From Antilocapra americana (taxonomy: Eukaryota; Chordata; Mammalia; Artiodactyla; Antilocapridae): DNA of 64,000 nt. Position numbers and translations under genes: made by a program. Below the pieces are notes generated by a model. It was not told the DNA's origin and searched no databases. It saw only the letters and a list, made by a program, of their open reading frames with translations. The DNA lies in contig ML664161.1 in NCBI GenBank assembly GCA_007570785.1, forward strand, positions 17,525,101 to 17,589,100, read 5' to 3'. This document shows, piece after piece, positions 34,535 to 46,385 of the stretch; the stretch's first letter is position 1, and each line of letters begins with the position of its first letter.

Positions 34535-36225
34535 ATATTTTTTTTCTTTACATTATTGTGTTGTTTTTGCCATACATTGACATGAATCTGCCATGGGTAT
34601 ACATGTGTTCCCCTTTGAGAACCCCCCTCCCACCTCCCTCCCGATTCCATCGCTCTGGGTCATCCCGGTGCACCAGCCCTGAGCACCCTGTATCAAGCAT
34701 CAAACCTGGGCTGGCGATTGATTTCACATATGATAATTTACGTGTTTCAGTGCCGTTCTCTCATATCATCCCACCCTTGCCCTCTCCCAGAGTCCAAAAG
34801 ACTGTTCTATACGTCTGCGTTTCTTTTGCTGTCTTGCATACAGGGTTAATGTTACCATCTTTCTAAATTCCATATATATGCATTGGTATACTGTATTGTT
34901 TTTCCTTCTGCCTTACTTCACTCTGGATAATAGGCTCCAGTTCCATCCACCTGAGTAGAACTGATTCAAATGAATTTTTTTTTAATGCTGAGTAATATTC
35001 CATTGTGTATATGTACCACAGCTTTCTTACCTATTCGTCAGTTGACGGACATCTAGGTTGCCTTCATGTCCTGGCTATTGTAAACAATGCAGCGATGAAC
35101 ACTGGGATACACATGTCTCTTTCAATTCTGGTTTCCTCGGTGTATATGCCCAGCAGTGGGATTGCTGGGTCAAATGGCAGGTCTATTTGCAGTTTTGTAA
35201 GGAATCTCCACACTGTTTTCCATAGTGGCTGTACTAGTTTGCATTCCCACCAACAGTGTAAGAGGGTTCCCTTTTCTCCACATCCTCTCCAGCATTTATT
35301 GCTTGTAGACTTTTGGATGGCAGCCATTCTGACTGGGTGTAAAGTGGTACCTCATTGTGGTTTTGATTTGCATTTCTCTGATAATGAGTGATGTTGAGCA
35401 TCTTTTCATGTGTTTGTTAGCCATTTTTATATCTTCTTTGGAGAAATGTCTGTTTAGTTCTTTGGCCCACTTTTTGATTGGGTCATTTATTTTTCTAGAA
35501 TTGAGCTGCAGGAGTTGCTTGTATATTTTTGAGATTAATTGTTTGTCCGTTGCTTCATTTGCTATTATTTTCTCCCATTCTGAAGGCTGCCTTTTCACCT
35601 TGTTTTTAGTTTCCTTTGTTGTGCAGAAGCTTCTAATTTTAATTAGGTCCCATTTGTTTATTTTTGCTTTTATTGCCAATATTCTGGGAGGTGGGTCATA
35701 GAGGATCCCGCTTTGGTTTATGTCAGAGAGTGTTTTGCCTATGTTTTCCTCTAGGAGTTTTATAGTTTCTGGTCTTATGTTTAGATCTTTGATCCATTTT
35801 GAGCTTATTTTTGTGTATGCTGTTGTAAAAGAATGAAACTAGAACACTAAGTGGCTGTCCAGTTTTCTCAGCACCACTTGTTGAAGAGATTGTCTTTTTT
35901 CCGTTGTATATTCTTGCCTCCTTTGTTAAAGATGACGTATCCGTAGGTGCGTGGATTTATCTCTGGGCTTTCTATTTTGTTCCATTGATCTATANNNNNN
36001 NNNNTTTGTTCTAATTCTCTGAAAAAGACCTCTGGTAGCTTGATAGGAATTACATTGAATCTATAGATTGCTCTGGGTAGTATACTCATTTTCACTATAT
36101 TGATTCTTCCAACCCATGAACACGGTATATTTCTCCATCTATTTGTGTCCTGTTTGATTTCTTTCATCAGTGTTTTATAGTTTTCTATATATAGGTCTTT
36201 TGTTTCTCTAGGTAGATATAGGAGG
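34535..36225 (-). repeat. Young ruminant L1 (-), 3' 1.7 kb, with N gap
   Basis: The longest L1 piece here, running from the A-tail (34535) to the middle of ORF2 on the minus strand. Frames at 35064-35327 and 35296-35679 are both ORF2 C-terminal. They lie in different phases because of an extra G near 35335 ('gactgggtgtaaag'). The second reads '[20 protein letters not shown]' near its start. A gap of 10 N at 35995-36004 hides about 200 bp of expected L1. 5'-truncated at about 36225. Confidence 0.93.
35995..36004. other. Assembly gap (10 N)
   Basis: Ten N inside the L1. The L1 text jumps from 'ttccattgatctata' to 'ttctaattctctgaaaaaga', which in my recall of the L1 consensus are about 200 bp apart. 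Confidence 0.97.
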
Positions 36226-36464
36226 TGAGGTACTGACCCTCTCTTTGCAGTTGAAAACCTGAGTATAACTTATATGTATGACTGACTATATGTGGTTCCT
36301 TAATAGCCATGATTCTTCTGTATTCATAGTACTGCATTCATGGATTCAATCAACCTTGGATTGTGTAGTACTGTAGAGTTTACTATTTATGTGTATGTGG
36401 ACCCACACAGTTCAAGCCTGTGTTGTTCAAGAATCAGCTACATATGATAGTTGTCAGCTACCTA

Positions 36465-37146
36465 TGATTAAAAAGCATAGACATTACTTTGCCAACAAAG
36501 GTCCATCTAGTCAAAGCTATGGTTTTTCCAGTAGTCATGTATGGATATGAAAGTTGGACCATAAAGAAAGCTGAGCACTGAAGAATTGATGCTTTTGAAC
36601 TGTGATGTTAGAGAAGGCTCTTGAGAGTCCCTTGGACTGCAAGGAGATCAAACCAGCCAATCCTAAAGGAAATCAGTCCTGAAGATTCATTGGAAGGACT
36701 GATGCTGAAGCTATGGCTTTTCCAGTGGTCATGTATGGATGTGAGAGTTGGACTATAAAGAAAGCTGAGTACCGAAGAATTGATGCTTTTGAACTGTGGT
36801 GTTGGAGAAGACTCTTGAGAGTCCTTTGGACTGCAAGGAGATCCAACAAGTCCATCCTAAAGGAGATAGTCCTGGGTGTTCATTGGAAGGACTGATGTTG
36901 AAGCTGAAACTCCAATACTTTGACCACCTCGTGAGAAGAACTGACTCCTTGGAAAAGACCCTGATGTTGGGAAAGATTGAAGGCAGGAGGAGAAGGAGAC
37001 GACAGAGGATGAGATGGTTGGATTGCATCACCGATTCAGTGGACATGAGTTTGAACAGGCTTAGGGAGCTGGTGATAGACTGAGAGGCCTGGTGTGCTAC
37101 AGTTGGGGTTGCAAAGAGTTGAATACAACTGAGCAACTGAACTGAA
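36465..37146 (+). repeat. BovB LINE (+) with 194-bp internal duplication
   Basis: Plus-strand BovB 3' part ending in 'gcaactgaactgaac'. The segment from 'gctatgg' at about 36516 recurs at about 36710, an offset of 194 bp. The two copies differ at many sites. The first resembles the older subtype ('cctgaagattcattggaagg') and the second the younger one ('cctgggtgttcattggaagg'). A 95-codon frame (36796-37083) carries the BovB C-terminus. Confidence 0.9.
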
Positions 37147-37503
37147 CATTTGATAGATATTTTTATGTATATATATGATATGTATATAAGATATTATATG
37201 TATTATCCTATTAATATATGTAATATCTAGTAATAATATTTTCCAGTTAAGGTCTACTTTATTGACTCACTTGCTCACATAATAATATTTAAACTTTGTA
37301 AGTTTTCTTTTGACTAGTATTTGCATGGTAGGTATGTTTCCACCCTTTTGTTGTTTCTGTATTATATATATGTCTTTTGTAAGCAACAAATATTTGTGTT
37401 TTTCAGGAGTCTAGGATGACATTTTGTCTTTGAATTGAATGATTTAGTATATTTACATTGTTATAATCATATAAATGGGTTTAAATCTAGTGTCTTAATA
37501 TCT

Positions 37504-37672
37504 GTTTTTTAAAATTTATTTTTAATTGGAGGATAGTTGCTTTATAGTGTTTGTTGGTTTCTGCCATATATCATAATGAATCAGCCATATGTATACACAT
37601 GTTCTCTCCCTCTCGAACCTCTCTCCCACCTCCCACTCTGTCTCACCCCTCTAGGTTGTCACAGAATGCCAG
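37504..37672 (-). repeat. Ruminant L1 3' end, short
   Basis: Minus-strand L1 3'UTR of the older ruminant type ('aattggaggatagttgct', 'ctaggttgtcacagaatgcc'). 5'-truncated at about 170 bp, within older L1. Confidence 0.85.
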
Positions 37673-38330
37673 GTAATATTTATTTTTCTATCTGTACTGT
37701 TTATGCTAAGTTTTTTTTGACTCTTTTTTTATGCATCCTTTTATATTGAGTATTTATTACTTTGTTTTCCCCTTATTATCTTAGTAGTTATATACTCTTT
37801 TTAAATCTGTTAATTTAAATCACTTTTTAACTTGCATATACTAAAAAATTACACTTTTGTTGTATAGTTCTATGAGTGTGGATATAAATACATATCACAA
37901 AATCACAACTGTGATCAAACCAACAATATTTCCATCATCAAAAAAAAAAACCTCCCTCATGTAATCGTTTAAAATAAACTGCTCCCCCTACCACTAACCC
38001 CAGGAAACTGCTGATCTGTCTTCTATAATTTTGCCTGTTCCAGAATGGAACCATACATTTAGTACTTAATGTTCTTTCACTCTTGTTTTACTGATAAATA
38101 TAGGCACTATAACATGAATCTTTGATTTAAAGTTTAATTTAAATTTGCCCACTTTCTGGGCAATTGAAAGACCTTAGTGTATTTTAGCTCCATGAACCTT
38201 CCTCTCAATTTACCTGTTTATTTACCACTTTCATTATGATGTCTGGACCTCTGCGCATCCATCTGGGCTTTTTCTCTCTAAAGAATACCTTTTAATATTT
38301 CTTTTTTAAAGTTTGCTGGTGATAACTCAG

Positions 38331-38648
38331 TTTTTTTAAAAAAAATTATTTGTTTTTGGCTGCACTGGGTCTTTGTTGTGCACAGGCTTTCTCTAGTTGC
38401 GGTGGAGGTCGGGGGGCTACTTTTTGATGTAGTGCAGGGCTTCTCATTGTGGTGGCTTCTCTCGTTGCCAAGCACAGGCTCGAGGCGCAATGGCTTCAGT
38501 AGCTGCAACTCTTGGGTCCTGGTGCTTGTGAGTCCAGTAGTTGTGGTGCATGGGCTTTTAGTTGCCCACTGCATGTGGAATCTTCCCAGGCCAGGGATCA
38601 AACCCGTGTCTCCTGCACTGGCAGGAGACACTGTACCACCAGGGAAGT
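38331..38648 (-). repeat. CHR-2-type SINE, full length, with target duplication
   Basis: Minus-strand long CHR SINE: 'ggctgcactgggtctttgtt', 'gttgcccactgcatgtgg', 'ggccagggatcaaaccc', terminal 'accaccagggaagtc'. GATAACTCAGTTTTT (15 bp) occurs before (about 38322) and after (about 38650). Confidence 0.92.
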
Positions 38649-38770
38649 CAGATAACTCAGTTTTTATTTGTCTGTTAATATCTATATTTCCCCTTCATGC
38701 TTCAAGGATACTAGCTATAGACTTTTTGGTTGGTGTTTAATATTCTGTTTTCACACAGTTTGGGACAAAG

Positions 38771-40345
38771 TTATTTGTTTAAGTTGTACTGGGGAGGTTT
38801 AGGAAAGATATTTGATTAGACAAATTATTGATCATGATGCAGCATATCCTACAGTATATTCTGCAGAGCTAATTCATGGGCTTCCTTAACACAAAAAGAA
38901 CTTCATGATGTCAGAATTTCGTGAAAACATGTACCATCTATCACTTTTATTAAAATTCACAGTGCGTTTTAGACCCTGAAGAGGTTGCTGTAATAAAATC
39001 CATTTAACTTTGTTAATTCAACATTATCCAAAATTACTTTATCAGGAAACCGTAGTTCTGGGTGATTGCTAATAAATATTTCAAGCACTTGGTCATATGA
39101 AGCCTAAATTTTGGGAGTGCCTTTTTAAGGGCTACATGGTCCTGGGATACCAAAAAAAATCTGTGTGAGCTTGTTGTTGTTGTTGTTTTTAATTAGGATA
39201 TTCTGTCCCCTGATATACTCTTAAAATCTGTTTCGATTTCTGACAAAGTCTACCACGCAACTAAATTTTATAACTATAATCACAGCACAGTGCTACTGAT
39301 AAATAGAAGGAATCCTGGTGTGAGTGGTAAAGCCCCTATAAACTGAGATTTGTACTGGGTTAGAGATCTCCATAATCTGTGCAGAGAGGGGCATTCTGGT
39401 AACACATTTTGTTAAATAGGGAAACAAGCAGTTATTAATTGTATTCTGAGGACTTCAGAAATTCTGGAAGGGCATGGAGGAAACAGTGAGTCAATCTTAG
39501 AGATCTGGTGGGGTTTATTTATAGAGGAGTATATTGTATCTCTCCCCAATCTCCCCAGCCCGCCAAAGACCTGTCACCCTTTCATTTAAGTCTGTGCAGA
39601 ACAGGATGATTTTTCTATCATCTTCAGTCCCAGCTGGCATTAAGATCTGATACTAGAGATTACCAATAAAAACATCCCAAAGTTGATGCATCCATAGATC
39701 CCTCAGGGAATGTAGAGGCTGTCGCACTGGATGTATGTACATGGACAATGTTGGTGACCTTGAGCAATTAGAGGACCAAGGCAATGGCTTCCAGCAACTC
39801 AGCCAACAAAAGAGCTGCTTTGCGTGTCATCATGCATCTCTATGGCAGCCACCAGCTTCCATGCTTTCTGCTTTCCTTGTAAATTGTCAAGGAACTCAAG
39901 AAGCAAACCCTTGCTGCAATCCCCTTCTTATCTTTGATACTGCACACATGTGCCTCTGACACATATTATTAGTTCCTGCTTTCTCAGTTTTAATTAAAAA
40001 CAGAAATGAATTATTTTAATCTACCATTTTGAGAGTCAGCATTATTGCATGTGATTATCCACTGAAATGGGGTTGGCACAGAAAATTAATGATATTTAAA
40101 ATATTATCTCTACTATTTTAGTTTGCTCTCCCAGCAAATCTTAATTTAGTCTAAAAATCTTCTCTTTACACATGATCCTAAGTAAATAGGCATTTATCCA
40201 CTGGATTGAGAATCTAAATGTTAACTTTTCCAGTGTTATTTAAACTGTCTTCTGTCATTAAAAACCCCAGTCTTTTGGCATATGTAACTGTATAGTATAT
40301 AAAATATCTTAAACACAAATTATGTAGTTAAAAATATCCAGTAAC
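38771..40345. other. Unassigned sequence
   Basis: No gene or named repeat recognised. A 74-codon plus frame at 39735-39959 contains several Cys but has no known domain. A (TTG)n run occurs near 39172-39187. Confidence 0.45.
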
Positions 40346-40349
40346 TCTT

Positions 40350-40450
40350 CTATGAGTAGAGTGACCACAGGGCACTCTGTTTTGCCCAGGACAGTCCTGG
40401 GTTACCCTTGTTGTCCTAGGTCAATTGCAAATAGTAACTCCTTTCACTTT
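40350..40450. repeat. Possible old DNA transposon fragment
   Basis: The text 'ttgcccaggacagtcctggg' resembles the palindromic-looking ends of an old non-autonomous mammalian DNA element. The family is not certain. Confidence 0.35.
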
Positions 40451-40604
40451 CAAAAGTGTTGTGGCTTGGAGAATAAATTTTATAGTCATTCTATCATAAG
40501 CCAATTTCATTCAATATATAAATTATTAGGAAACAATTACTCATTTTGACATTTAAGGAAAATGGAAGTTTTTGATTGACCATTACATATCCTCTGGTAA
40601 GTTA

Positions 40605-40745
40605 GTAGTTCTGGTTGCATATCAGAATCACATGTAGATCACCCATAAACCAATTAAAGTTTCTGGAGGTGGAGCGCACAGGTTTCAGTATGTTTAAAAT
40701 CTTCACAGATAATTTTAACATGAGGTCAAGGTTGAGAATCACTCG
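40605..40745 (+). repeat. MER5-type hAT fragment
   Basis: Text 'ggttgcatatcagaatcac', 'gttttcagtatg'-like and 'aggtcaaggttgagaatcac' fits MER5A-type elements. Confidence 0.55.
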
Positions 40746-41399
40746 ATTATATAGATTGTACATTTAAACTTGACTTCTTTTTCAGGATTACTCAAAGATA
40801 TTTTAAATAATTCAAATTATTTAAAATAATTTTTCTAGCTGATATACCTAGCTAGTGTTCTAATTCAGTTTCAAACTTGTAATGTTTATTCACTAAATCA
40901 TATCAGTGGATGCTTTTTGAACCAATGATTGTAAGCAAATAATCTAATAACTCACAGGCCAATTTAATTATGAAGATAATTCTAATAATTGAGTTAATCT
41001 TTGGTTTCTTTTTCTTTCTGCTAACTTAAGAATTTGATAAAGCTTTGAATGGTGAATGTGAAGTTTGGAACTTATAAATAGCTGATACAGTTGATCTTTT
41101 ATACATAGATGAAAGGCAGTTATTGAGATGAATATTGTCTTGGGAATTACTGGAGTCATTCACGAGGAGTTTAGGGGCACCTGATGGTTTAGAAGATTAG
41201 AGAAATATTCAGTCATATATTCTGGAAATGGACCTGAGTATTCATCATAGTATGAGAACTATTATCTCATAGAAATAAGATCTACAAAATTACAAACGGC
41301 TTGGGGATTTCTGACTCTTGGGAACAAAAAAATAGCATTATGACTTTCATCTGTATATTTCCTATAAGACACCAAAGTCAAAACTCCCTTCAGGAGAGA
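40746..41399. other. AT-rich unassigned sequence
   Basis: Nothing recognised. Confidence 0.45.
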
Positions 41400-41414
41400 T
41401 CCTGCAATGAGTTG

Positions 41415-42585
41415 CTGCTGCTGCTGCTAAGTTGCTTCAGTCGTGTCCGACTCTTAGTGACCCCATGGACTGCAATCTACCAGGCTTCTCTGTCCATGGG
41501 ATTTTCCAGGCAAGAGTACTGGAGTTGTGCCGGGGTCCAGCCCCAGAGGGTCCGGGGGTCTTGAGGGATGAGTGGCGTCAGCGGAAGAACTGAGCTGAGT
41601 CGAAGTGTGGTGATGGAGCAGTCTCTCCCTTTATTCTTGTTAGTTTACAGTATTATAGCCAAAAAACATCCCCATTACATCACAATTATTCTATACAATC
41701 TTTTGTTTTCTGCCTACCATCAACAACTTTAACATTAAGCTCATTTTCCTTGTAAAAGGTCAGATTTCTGCATAATTAGACTTAACAATAGTATGTTTAC
41801 CATTTGAATGTCTCCAGCATACTTCGGATAAGTACATCAATCTAAGTAGAAAGGTTACATTTCTCTTATTAGGTGCAACTATATAGAAGCTAGAGAGAGG
41901 GGCTTAGGCTTGAAACTGTTTTATTCTATTAACCTATTTTGGTTCTTACAAGGAAAGAGAAAAGAGGACAGAGACAGTTTAGCAGCACTGCTTTAGCAAT
42001 AAAACCCTATTAACCTTATAACTACTAAAATGAATTCCTATGTCTACACTATCCTAAAGCAATCAATATCTCCAACTATGCTGGACACAGTTATGGAGCA
42101 TTCCTAAGTCCCATTCCAGCCTGGTTTTTTCAAGGAAGGGAGCCTCCTCCATGGAGTGGTTGGGGGAGTGGGATGTGGAAAGGTGACCCAAGTACCAGCC
42201 GTTCTGGTGGTGGCCTTGCCATGACCCCCAGAGAACTCTTGGTAAACTCCCCAGTAACTAGTAGGAGGTATAGTAATCTATTTAAATGTCTCTTATCCCT
42301 CCTTTGTCCCCAGGGAAGGGAATCTGCCTTCCCCAATCCCCTGGGGAAAATAAGGTCTGAGGGAATTACCTCAGGACAATTCTTTTTAACTGGGGCTGAC
42401 CTACTGAGATGAGCTAATGTTCAGAGCATAAACAGAACTTCCCAAGAAAAATACCAGGAGGGGCCTTGCCTTGGGATACCCGAAGGAAAATCCGCTTTAC
42501 AGTTTCCTTCTTAGTCTCATGACTTTGTCATCTGAGAGAGGGGGCATCCTGACGGCTCCTGGCAGAGTGGGTTGCCATTGCCTTC
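41415..42585 (-). repeat. BOV-A2 type SINE split by a solo LTR
   Basis: Minus-strand SINE starting with a (GCT)n tail (the AGC tail on its own strand) and ending 'ttgccattgccttctcc'. Its target duplication TCCTGCAATGAGTTG is intact at 41400-41414 and 42586-42600. The LTR at 41526-42564 divides it, and the two SINE parts join in order if the LTR and one GAGT are removed. Only one BovA unit is present. Confidence 0.93.
41526..42564 (-). mobile_element. Solo ERV LTR, 1039 bp, 4-bp target duplication
   Basis: Begins TG and ends CA, flanked by GAGT on both sides (41522-41525, 42565-42568). A reverse-strand AATAAA lies at 41630-41635, about 100 bp from its 3' end, so the LTR is read on the minus strand. 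No internal retroviral sequence accompanies it, as expected after recombination between two LTRs. The 4-bp duplication is typical of class I (gamma-like) ERVs. I recall similar 1-kb LTRs in cattle under BTLTR names but cannot assign one. Confidence 0.9.
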
Positions 42586-42600
42586 TCCTGCAATGAGTTG

Positions 42601-43324
42601 GGACAGAGGTAATTCTGTGCTTCTGCTTGGTGTTCCTTTATACAATTTTGTTAAATACTTCAGAAGAAAGTGAGTCTTTAAAAGACAGTGAGTCTTCAAT
42701 GTTAACAAAAGATTTAAATAATTTTTATTGTTTAAAAATGATTTTATTGAATTTATGATTATAACCCCCGTAAATGACTGTTTTAATTCTGAGTATCTGT
42801 ACCATAATACTGCTTCATTTTCGTTTGAGTTAAAGATAGAAATCTTCTTCTAACATTACCCCGTTATTATGCTTTGAAGGAACTGACACATTACATGAAG
42901 TTTGCCATAAAGAAGCCACGGTCAATTTGTTCTACAATTTTTTAGAGTAGTTGATGTTCTATTATAAAATTTCCTCTGAGTCTTTAAGGTGAAAATATTT
43001 AGCTGTATTAAGATTACATGACTTCAAAAAGACACAGAGTAAGCATTTGAAAGATCTCAAAACTCAAGATAATGTACCATTTGTTAGAAGGAATTTATCT
43101 CAATTCAAATATGCTTTAGGAAAAGATAGAAATGAATTTCTTTGAAGAATTTATTTAAGCAAAAAATACTTTTAGATCAGTTTTACCTAAAGCATATATG
43201 AATAAGCTGACTTTAGCCTCTTTCACATGTGACCTGCTATTCATATAATCAAATACATAAGCCTAAGGATAACTTACTGGAGTCTGAGATTTTGAAAATG
43301 AATGTGTGTTTAAAAATAAATATT
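42601..43324. other. AT-rich unassigned sequence
   Basis: Nothing recognised. Confidence 0.45.
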
Positions 43325-43512
43325 CCAGGGTAGAAGCTCTCAGAGTATGGTCCCTGGATCAGCAGGATCAGCATTGCCTTGAACCTACTACAAATTCAAA
43401 TTCTTGGTTCCCACTCAAGACCTACTGAATCAGATCTCTGAAATGATGCTCAATAATCTGTGCTTTATCAAGCCTTCCAGGTGATTCAGATGTATCCTAA
43501 AGTTTGACATTT
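43325..43512 (+). repeat. MER5A hAT element
   Basis: Plus-strand MER5A with 'agtatggtccctggatcag', 'gacctactgaatcagatctc' split, and 'ccttccaggtgattcagatg' near its end. Almost full length. Confidence 0.8.
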
Positions 43513-43637
43513 TTTAGGGACTGAAGTATGAGGTCAGTGAGTTAAGGGTGAAATTGATTTGGCATAGCTAGATGATACGGAAACTTGACTAGTTTAACTG
43601 TGTGTTCTTTTAAGAATTCATTAGTGGAACACATTTT

Positions 43638-44334
43638 TTTTTTTATTATTGTTTTTGCCATACATTGTCATGATATCACCATGGGTTTACATATGCTTCC
43701 CCTCCAGAACCCCCCTCCCTCCTCCCTCCCCCCCGGGAAATCTCGCTGCACCAGTCCCGAGCATCAATCCTGGGCTGGCGATTGATTAGACACATGACAA
43801 TTAACATGCTTCAATGCCCTTCTCCCATATCATCCCACCCTTACCCTCATCCACAAAGTCCACGAGTCTATTCTATACATCTGCGTTCCTTTTGTTGTCT
43901 CCCATGTTGGGTTCTCGTTACTGTCTTTCTAAATTCCATATATATGTGTTAATATACTGTATTGTTGTTTTTGCTTCTGGCTTACTTCACTCTGGATAAT
44001 GGGCTCCAGTTTCGTCCATCTGAGTAGAATTGCTTCAAATGAATTTTTTTTTAATGCTGAGTAATATTCCATTGTGTATATGTACCACAGCTTTCTTATC
44101 CATTCATCAGTTGATGGGCATCTAGGTTGTTTCCATGTCTTAGCTATTGTAAACAATGCAGCGATGAACATTGGGGTACACGTGGCTCTTTCAATTCTGG
44201 TTTCCTCGGTGTATATGCCCAGCAGTGGGATTGCCGGGTCATATGGCAGGTCTATTTGCAGCTTTTTAAAGAATCTCCACACTGTTTTCCATAGTGGCTG
44301 TACTAGTTTGCATTCCCACCAACAGTGTGAGAGG
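43638..44334 (-). mobile_element. Young L1, 5'-truncated, 15-bp target duplication
   Basis: Minus-strand L1 3' 0.7 kb, from an A-tail into the ORF2 tail. AGTGGAACACATTTT occurs exactly at 43623-43637 and 44335-44349. The minus frame at 43929-44282 (117 codons) reads the ORF2 C-terminus. This is the cleanest L1 insertion in the window. Confidence 0.95.
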
Positions 44335-44349
44335 AGTGGAACACATTTT

Positions 44350-46087
44350 AAAGGTTGTATGTGCCTGTGGGTGATTATAATTCCTTGTTGTTAAAGAACA
44401 ACAGGATAATTTTTGTGAGCAAATTTACATGTAACTTGTGTGTACCTGTTTCTTCTTGCTTAATTTCTTTTATTTCTCTCAATGAATAAATATAACTCAC
44501 ATTTTGGCAATAAATACATAGCTAAGAACTGATCCTTTGAGCATTTCTTTTGCTTTTCCTTTAATCATATATATATGTATGTTTTTTCAAACGTGAAGAT
44601 TTATTGAATAGCTCATGTTTCTTAAATGAAACTTCACAAGACTGAGCAGTAGATTTTCTGTGATATTTTTCCATCTCTAATAGCAATTTTTCTTAGAAAA
44701 AAAATTGAAAATAGCCTAGCACATAGGAAGCATATCACTGAATAAAATAAGGATTCCTGAAGACCAACTTTTTAGCAAGTTTCACATACTGTAAATCCAA
44801 TTTAGAAATAAAGTTTATAAATACTTGAATTGATAACCTTTATTCTATTATGATAATTCCTTTTAGAATGGAAAGGTTCCCATGTGTCAGCCTGAGATTA
44901 TTTTTAGAGATGACAATATTGTCAGTGTTCTGTCTTTGGTTTGAGACTGAGTCTTTCAGTTCAGAGTTCCTCAGAGTCACTGGCCCCATGTGTTGAGTAA
45001 ATGCCTCCTGTTTCTTTGGTCGGTGCTCTTAACTATGAGCTCAGTAGTGGTATACTCAAAAGGAATCAAATGATTTACAATAGAAATGTCACCTGGGACC
45101 AGCCATTTTTGATCAGTTTCTCAGGGATGCAAGTGTCAAGAACAGGGAGGAAGCTGGTCAAAGAATATGCAGATGTGCTCCATGCTGAGAGATGAAGGGA
45201 GGATCTATAGCTCTTGGTAACTTCATCTTCTCAAGGATGGGCCTTTTGTCCATTGTGGAACTGATTTTTATGGCTTTTAAAATTCCTGCTTTCATATTTT
45301 GAAAGTGATCATGTGGTTTCATAGAATCCTTGCTGCCCATCCTAAATTTCCCTGTGATTATCTGTGTATGGCAGGTCCAGTAGGGACCTTATCATCTTTG
45401 AGTCCACGAGGCCCCAACTCACCTCTTGACTAGTCAAGAGATTTTCAGCACTTCTTAACTATTCTTCCAGAGGTAGTCCAGCATTGACTGCTGGTTATGG
45501 AGGAATCCTCCCATTTTTACTGAATTTGAGAAATTCAGTAAATGATTTGAAATCATTATTTCATTTGAATGATTTGAAATCATTATTTCAGTCAATTATA
45601 GATACTATAATTATACCTTCCCTCCCTTATAATACTAGCATTACGAATATTTATTGTGTGCAATGTTTATGATTAGTATATTTATGTTACATAGTTGTCT
45701 TTAGACAAATTGACCAGAGACCTGTGTGGGTAAGAGCTGTACAGAACACTTGTAGAACTGGGTGACACACAAAAAAGTACCTGATTAGGTCTTTGTGGAG
45801 AATGTCTGGTCTGTTGTGACTGTTCATGTCATCCATCTCCTGGCTTTTTTTTTACTTTGATACTTATACTTGGATATATGTATAATTGATATTCTCTCTC
45901 ATTTGCCATGATTGGGCTGGTATGCTGACTTATTTTTCTGACAAATTTAACAGAATATAAAAGGTAGTAAGAAGATATAAGATAACAGGGCAAAAGTTGG
46001 AAAAGAGTTGGGAAGGGAAAGGTAAAAATGTTGCTGCCTGAGATGGAAAACTTGAAGAGATGTGCCTTTTACAGATTTGTAAACTAG
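44350..46087. other. Unassigned sequence with small inverted repeats
   Basis: No gene or named repeat recognised. 45516-45590 holds a perfect 12-bp inverted repeat followed by a tandem pair (listed separately). Confidence 0.45.
45516..45590. repeat. Hairpin plus 27-bp tandem pair
   Basis: TTTACTGAATTT, loop GAG, AAATTCAGTAAA (45516-45542) forms a perfect 12-bp stem. It is followed by two copies of a 23-base unit starting AATGATTTGAAATCATT (45541-45563 and 45568-45590, offset 27), itself a near-palindrome. Confidence 0.9.
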
Positions 46088-46101
46088 CCACAAGGTGGCG
46101 C
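46088..46101 (+). promoter_or_regulatory. Candidate CTCF-type core motif
   Basis: CCACAAGGTGGCGC matches the known CTCF core (CCASYAGRKGGCRS) at 13 of 14 positions. The mismatch is A in place of C/T at position 5. It lies in otherwise AT-rich DNA and abuts the BOV-A2 target duplication. Binding is not shown by sequence alone. Confidence 0.45.
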
Positions 46102-46109
46102 CATCATCT

Positions 46110-46385
46110 TCTGCTGCTGCTGCTGCTTAGTCACTTCAGTCTTGTCCGACTCTGTGCGACCCCGTAGACGGCAGCCCACCACGCTCCCCCGTCCCTGGGA
46201 TTCTCCAGGCAAGAACACTGGAGTGGGTTGCCATTTCCTTCTCCAATGCACGAAAGTCAAAGTGAAGTCGCTCAGTCATGTCCGACTCTTCGCGACCCCA
46301 TGGACTGCAGCCTACGAGGCTCCTCCATCCATGGAATTTTCCAGACAAGAGTACTGGAGTGGGGTGCCATTGCCTTCTCCAGGCT
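46110..46385 (-). repeat. BOV-A2 SINE, full dimer, with target duplication
   Basis: Minus-strand BOV-A2 with a (GCT)n tail and two BovA units joined by 'gcacgaaagtcaaagtg'. CCATCATCT occurs at 46101-46109 and 46386-46394. It is close to consensus, so relatively young. Confidence 0.95.

Larger units (their letters stand above)
37150..38770 (-). repeat. Ancient L1 (L1M-type), broken by L1 3' end and CHR-2
   Basis: Minus-strand old L1: 'atgtcttttgtaagcaacaa', 'gggtttaaatctagtgtctt', then after the CHR-2 'tctatatttccccttcatgc'. A ruminant L1 3' end (37504-37672) and a CHR-2 SINE (38331-38648) are inserted in it. Confidence 0.62.

Noticed and set aside
38378..38740. 120-codon plus frame
   Set aside because: It lies on a CHR-2 SINE and adjoining old L1, with no coding content.
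41526..42564. Full provirus
   Set aside because: There is only one LTR and no gag, pol or env sequence, so it is a solo LTR.
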